64,000 nt of DNA from assembly GCA_005406025.1 (NCBI GenBank), contig BGZK01000096.1, positions 724,270 to 788,269 on the forward strand. The letters are read 5' to 3'. This stretch comes from Eumeta japonica (lineage: Eukaryota > Arthropoda > Insecta > Lepidoptera > Psychidae). The notes under the pieces were generated by a model. That model saw only the letters and a program-made list of their open reading frames with translations, did not search any database and was not told the origin of the DNA. The position numbers were made by a program, and so were the translations under genes. Shown here one piece after another: positions 58,680 to 64,000 of the stretch. Within the stretch, counting starts at the first letter, position 1. Every line of letters begins with the position of its first letter.

Positions 58680-60230
58680 TTTTGTAATTCTCTCCTTGCG
58701 TCGGGGAAGGAGGATAAGAAACCCGTTACGGGCAGTCCTTGCGCCCGGGCGCACTGGGTATGTCGAGATTAAAAGTACCTGAAACAACATGATAACGGCC
58801 CTGCCCTTAGCCCGAATGCTTTAACGACTTCGTCGAAAGCGGCCGGCAACATAGGGATGCTGTCGGCGCGCGACGCCCCCAATGGGTGCTTAGTGATAAG
58901 CACCTCGGCATAGGAGGTCACGAGATTTTCAGCTCAGATTGAAAACCTTGGGGTAGGGATACCGGAAGCGCAAGAACGCTCCGGTTAGATGGCCCTTAGG
59001 GTCATAATGTTGGGAGGAGGGGTACCTACTACCCTAGTAACATATTTCTAGCTTCGATGAGCTTTTCGAGCTCTGAAGTGAAGGCGTCCCGCAGATCTGA
59101 AAGAATATTCTGTGGCCTTCTTAGGAAATGGTGTGCCGGTGGAAATTGGTATGCCAATTTCCAATGAGAATTTAGTGCCGGCTCGTAAGTCGCGGCTGAG
59201 GCTATGAGGGGATTGGGGAGGCTTTGTGCCATGTCGAAAAAACGCTTGGAAGTGTTTTTTCATACATTTATTGATTGTAACGAGCTGTAAGTCTCCGTGA
59301 AGCACTGAGTTCTTAACGCACCAGTGGGCGTCCGTCGCTTTTCTACAGAGTTTGTTTCGAACAGTTTGAAGTTTCTTTATTAGGCGCAGCCTGAGCGAAG
59401 ACTGGACACCCGTACATTATTACCGACCTAATACACATTAAGCATAGAGTGCGTTTCTTGCGCAGAGACATTTTACTTTTTCTACCGATCATGCCGTTCA
59501 GACGTGATTGGTAGAATTGTGCTAGTTTTCTAACACGCGCGACATGATCTCGAAAGTGGAGATGTTTCTCGAGCGTTACTTCTAAATACATAAGATTGTG
59601 TTGCCACGGTATCGGTCCATTAGCAATGCGGAGTGTAGGGGACTCGTAGGGAACTTTAAATTTCTTTTTATGTGTACTAACGTCGAATCTAATAGCTGCT
59701 GATTTATCCGGATTTACGTCTATACGCCAGAGTCGGAGCCATCGCGTCAGCTCATCAATGGCCCTCTGTAATCGCGGTGTGGTGTCTCGAAAGCTAATAC
59801 CGCGTACATACAGTGCATTGTCATCCGCAAATAATGCGAGTTGGACGCCTTTCGACGGTCGCGGAATGTCATTAACGTATGCTAAGTACAGTATGGGGGA
59901 TAGGGTGGAGCTTTGAAGTACTCCTGCTTTTAATATTTTTTTATAGATAATGTGTTTTCGTGGCAGAAAGTGAAATTCCGATTACTAAGATAATTTTGAA
60001 CGATAAGAACTAACCGATCTGGGAGCTCTATTATATAGAGTTTGCGAATCAAGCCGGCGTGCCATATCCTATCAAAAGCCTTCGCTACATCTAAAACACC
60101 GCCACTAGCTTATGCTTCTTTTTAAAGCCTTCCGATACGTGTTCAACTAATCGATGGACTTTTTGGAGACATGAATGGATAAGTCGAAAGCCAAATTGTT
60201 CATTTATGATGCGGTCTTTTCCAATGAGAA
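58680..60230 (-). mobile_element. 5'-truncated Jockey-type LINE
   Basis: On the minus strand the element runs from about 60230, where homology begins abruptly at reverse-transcriptase motif 'QFGFR', to an A-rich end at about 58680. A GC-rich 3' untranslated region of about 340 bases (58690-59028) follows the coding part. Truncation at the 5' side is usual for target-primed reverse transcription. Frameshifts make it inactive. Confidence 0.8.
59029..60215 (-). pseudogene. Jockey-clade reverse transcriptase pseudogene (ORF2 C-terminal half)
   Basis: The order on the minus strand is: 'IINEQFGFR' (60185-60211), 'DVAKAFDRIW' (60063-60092, containing the first catalytic Asp), 'STLSPILYLAYVNDI', 'LALFADDNALYVRG' (about 59820-59845; the FADD version of the catalytic box), 'WRIDVNPDKSAAIRFDV', then 'HLHFRDHVARVRKLAQFYQS' (59343-59591), and a C-terminal region at 59029-59305. 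A one-base loss near 60093 and further shifts around 59600 and 59330 split the frame. The enzyme copies LINE RNA into the genome; this copy is dead but the catalytic Asp pair is preserved. Confidence 0.85.
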
Positions 60231-60405
60231 TTTATTAACAAATTAATATAGCATAAATAGAGGTGCGCGCGGCTCACGCGATAACTAGCTCGGCTGGTGG
60301 ATTCGCAAACAACCAATCACGCGGCGTTGCCAAAAAGCTATTCGGTCGCTAATCGCACCGGTGGGCCGATTAAATAGGCGGTCACCTACAAGCTATCAGT
60401 TTGAA
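60231..60405 (+). promoter_or_regulatory. Candidate core promoter (CCAAT, TATA-like, initiator)
   Basis: In a GC-richer patch, 'aaccaatcac' (CCAAT box) lies near 60311, 'ttaaata' at 60370-60376 is TATA-like, and 'tcagt' at 60396-60400 matches the arthropod initiator. The TATA-like box starts 28 bases before the initiator A, the spacing expected of a real core promoter. Transcription would run rightward. Confidence 0.4.
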
Positions 60406-60518
60406 ATGGATGCGCAGTTTCGTTACGATCCCTACAATTATTGCTTATATTTATATTAATGGATGCGAATTATATTAATGAAGTGGCGTGTCGTGTGTGT
60501 TTACTTACATCATTGTGA
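60406..60518 (+). other. Two short open frames downstream of the candidate promoter
   Basis: ATG at 60406 opens 'MDAQFRYDPYNYCLYLY' and stops. ATG at 60459 opens 'MDANYINEVACRVCLLTSL' and stops at 60518. Both begin with the same 'atggatgcg'. The second contains a CRVC motif reminiscent of a ZAD start, but is too short to assign. They may be upstream frames in a leader, or parts of first exons whose donors I cannot place. Confidence 0.25.
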
Positions 60519-61554
60519 TATGAAAATATTAGGCAATGAGTTATTACAGGTTAACAGCTTGAATTTTAAATTTTAATTTAACATTTTGAGACTTTTACAA
60601 CGAAAGCATAAAGTGCTAGCAGCCGCCCATGTTGCCGCACCCGCGTGGTTCTAAAATAAATTAAGCCTGGTCTCGATTCGAATCACCAACTGATTAAAAT
60701 TTGGCTTGTAATATCAACTATACAAATATTCTAATATACATACTGTTACGATTTATTTGAAAGAATATCTATACTATAACAAAAGAAACAAAATCTTCCC
60801 TCTCGCTTTCGCGTAATACGATAAAATGGCCCGATCGGTGACGTCGCATTACAAAGATGGACAATGATTTTTTTATGATAAACCCATAAGGGTAATGATA
60901 TGAAAGTATTATCTTTAATCTTATCTATTAATTCGAATAGTTTTTAATTCATAATCGTAGCTACAGCTGTCACATCACATGAATTATCACATAAATACTA
61001 GGATGTTATGGATATCGAACATCTAAGTACGATAATAAAAACCAGCCAAGAACATATCGGACCGTGCTCAATGTAGGGTTCTGAAGTCTTTACTACAAAT
61101 AAATGCACTACAAATGAAAAAACTACGTTGTTACACTTTTTTCTATGTTTTCCGCACATAATAAGTATAAGTAGTTTAGTTAACTATAGCTAGAGAAACA
61201 AATAGGTTTGTTGACATTACTCTTAAATTGTGATAACTAAAAAGCACCAGCAAAAAGACGTATCTTCATGTCACTTTCATCTTTTTATTTAGAAAGACAG
61301 TTTTTCTGCAATTACTTAAAAACAGTATATCTAGTCATATTAAAAATAATTTTCCTTGAAATAATTTATTGAGCGTTGTTTTTGCAATTTTTTTCATATT
61401 TTTTTGGACTTACAGTTTCAAAGACGTAATTTATGCTATTTTCGGAGCAATTATTACCAAAAATATTCATTTAATTAAAAAAATTGATTGAAATTTAATT
61501 TTTTTTAAAGAACTGTCGTCGTATGTGCCACACCTTAATGTTTGCTAAAAAAGA
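60519..61554. other. AT-rich stretch
   Basis: No exon or repeat recognised. Confidence 0.5.
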
Positions 61555-61800
61555 CTTTGTTCAGCTTCTGTTACATGTATGAAATGCCCCTTCTAGAAAC
61601 ATTTATTTCCCTTATTTAATTACTAAAACTAAGTAACGGTTTATATAGGACACCTACACTATAAATTTCATCAATATACATTTTGTAGTTTTTGAGTAAA
61701 ATGCTTATGACTTACGGACGGATGGACGAACGGAAGGATGGACCTAACGAAACTATAAGGGTTTCGTTTTTGCCATTTTGGCTCAGAACCCTAAAAACCG
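61555..61800 (-). repeat. Lepidopteran interspersed repeat, family B, minus orientation
   Basis: Reverse-complement counterpart of 9795-10020: 'cagcttctgttacatgtatg', 'ggacacctacactataaatt', 'tcatcaatatacattttgta', 'cggacggatggacg', 'gaaactataagggtttcg', ending 'cagaaccctaaaaa'. Confidence 0.65.
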
Positions 61801-62249
61801 TGTACCAAAATTTTAAAAAATATATACTTCTACGCTTGTATCTATTTTTTTGTCGCTATCAGTTATTCTGTAGAAGGCTATTTAAGTATTGATAACCCCA
61901 ATTGAATTATAAATATTATAATGAAACTTCAAAGCATAATATGCTACACATTATATAATCGTTAGTGAGATTTAGAATGCTATTATTAAGACGATCTTGA
62001 AGAAATCGCATTGTACTTGTTGATTCATTAGCAATAGCTTCCACCTTAGTTTCGATCTTTGATTTTTGTACAATTTCAAAATATTTAAAATTGAAACTCA
62101 TAATTAGCCTTGTTCTTGGCATTGCTTGTTGGAAAATCTATTTTTCATGGAGTTAAATTGAGAGTAGATATTTAATACATAGGGGTATTTTTCAAGAAAA
62201 TGCTTGAGATTTTTATGAGAATGGATTTCCATAGTTTTTTTTTTTTTAA
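61801..62249. other. AT-rich stretch
   Basis: Minus-strand frames at 61916-62122 and 62104-62310 show no recognised family. Confidence 0.4.
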
Positions 62250-62740
62250 TATCACCCATCGGTAACGGAATCAAAACTAAGATCAGGAGCAAGTCCGCCT
62301 CCAGAATCAAAATCTGAAATTATAATCAAAAGCAGACGTAAGAATGACATTGACGTTGAAAACAAAAACAAAATTGAAATGGTATTTGAGAACAAAGCTT
62401 AGTTTGCCTATTCGTACTATTAAACTGAACTACACCGATTCTATTCTTTTTTTCATTCATAAAAAGCTACCCTACTTCCAAACGGCATATCCTTGGTCCG
62501 GCTTAATCTAAATCGGTACAGTAACCAATAGCGGTATCGAAACTGAAAGTGTGACGAGAGTGGACGAGAGCCTACACGGGGAGCCGAAATTCAAAACGGA
62601 ACTGGAATGAACCTGGTGTGGAGTCAAAATTAGAATTAAGAGGGTCACCGGGATTGGAATCAGAAACTGAAATCAGAGTTAAGAGCAGAAACGATAATGG
62701 GAGAAAGAGCGATCAATATAAGAGACAAAGGAATACATTT
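62250..62740 (+). repeat. Degenerate purine-rich repeat tract
   Basis: Imperfect short blocks recur: 'aacggaatcaaaactaag', 'agaatcaaaatctg', 'gtatcgaaactgaaag', 'aaaacggaactgg', 'gggattggaatcag', 'aaactgaaatcag'. This is the reverse-strand equivalent of 35160-35470. The frame at 62618-62836 arises from it and is not a gene. Confidence 0.55.
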
Positions 62741-64000
62741 TATGTCCATAACGACGAAGCCGCGCGGGGTAGAAAGTTAATTGCAGTAAGTTGGTTGAAC
62801 TTATTATATTATAATGGTATAGATTTTAACTTATAGCTTTTCAAATATGTATCATATATATAAGTATGATAAAGTCTGTCTAGTAAACGCTGAAGTGGGG
62901 ATTTTTAATGTTGGCAACATTCTGTTTTAAAAGTTAATTTCAAATTAGACGACGGTAACCCGTCATATTTATCCATGTTTATTTATGAAGTAAATCCAGT
63001 GACTTCATTATTGACACTTGTGATGATAACATTAATGATTTTAGTGATAAGTTCTTATCGCTTATATTATAATATTCAATTTTTAGACTCTAATCTTCAA
63101 TATAATTTATGAATGCAACTAATTTCATTCTATGTATTTCATTTCTTTTCTAATAACGGAATTGAAAATTACATAATGTAGCCATTTCAGAGGAATTGTT
63201 ACATCATACATTTCCTTTGAAATTGCTAGTACGCCTGCAAAAGTAAAATTAACTCAAAAGTGAAAAGAAACTATTTCTAATTACTAAATTGCTAATCGAT
63301 ACATAACAATAGTAGTAAAAAATGTGATACGCTCGTTCGATTTCATATAATTCTACGAACTTGCGTTATCTATTCTACTCATATCTGTGATCCGCACAGC
63401 CCAAAATAAAATAGATAATGAGTATACTATGAAGAGATTTCTATCAGGTAACATATTTGAAAACACCTATCAATAGATGAACATATTTTAATTTAGTGAA
63501 ATCGAGCAGGTATAGAAATCATTTTTTTGTCCTATATTAAGAGTTAACATGATAAGGTTTTTCAAATTTAGCGCCTCTTATCACTATTAACTTTCCTTAG
63601 ACAGACGCTACGTATTATGGAATAAGACATTCCTATATACTCACAAACTCAGGCTAGTTTAGGTCAACCCACCAAGAAGGAGGATATTTCAGAAACTCTT
63701 TTTTAAGGTACATCCTTTGTGAATTCTACTCACTTAGATACAAAGAAAACTTTTGAATAGTTTATGTTTAGTTGTATAACATAGCATTTGGGACTTAAAT
63801 TGCTATTTTATTTGCAAAAACAAAAACCTATTAGAAATCCAAATATTTATTTAGTGAATAACGCCATACTGTTTCAATAATATTTTGGTAACATTTTTGT
63901 TTTTAATAGAAAATTCGTGTATGTCTATGTTAGTTTTATATCATACGCTATAGTTTTACAACATTTTGCTCATATTCCTCGGGCTGATCATACATGTCTA
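62741..64000. other. AT-rich stretch to window end
   Basis: No exon, repeat or RNA gene recognised. Confidence 0.5.

Overview
The window reads as AT-rich nuclear DNA of an insect, most likely a moth or butterfly (Lepidoptera). The evidence is the split-exon gene structure and a set of interspersed repeats that I recognise from lepidopteran genomes. Repeat names here come from memory, not from a database search.

Coding content is sparse. Two genes are well supported. (1) On the minus strand, a ZAD (zinc-finger-associated domain) gene has exon 1 at 41305-41499 and exon 2 at 26085-26246. The ~15 kb intron between them holds a Helitron fragment, a dead mariner, SINE-like units and a 120-bp satellite array. 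No C2H2 zinc-finger exon is visible further left. (2) On the plus strand, an NME5-type nucleoside diphosphate kinase, a ciliary radial-spoke protein, has three exons (49918-50090, 50993-51138, 52498-52745). They splice in frame to 188 residues ending in a Dpy-30 motif. The first exon, carrying the kinase N-terminus, was not found. A CpG-rich patch at 41.53-41.76 kb is the probable ZAD-gene promoter and could serve both genes. A weaker two-exon candidate lies at 53925-53970 and 57805-57866. A compact CCAAT/TATA/initiator arrangement lies at 60.3-60.4 kb.

The rest is mobile and repetitive DNA. By region: 1-15 kb, AT-rich DNA with CpG-rich patches, two RFX X-box-like motifs, a 129-bp tandem duplication and several lepidopteran repeats. 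15.5-18.1 kb, a dead hAT transposon with a nested insertion. 18.3-26 kb, repeats, a long TA microsatellite and a large CA/GT-containing element. 26-41.5 kb, the ZAD gene's large intron. 41.5-53 kb, the promoter patch, a lepidopteran repeat, a broken copy of an unnamed cysteine-rich arthropod repeat protein, and NME5. 53-64 kb, the candidate small gene, another large CA/GT element, a perfect 24-bp hairpin, a 5'-truncated Jockey-type LINE and a degenerate purine-rich repeat.

No bacterial operons, CRISPR arrays, rRNA or confident functional tRNA genes were seen.
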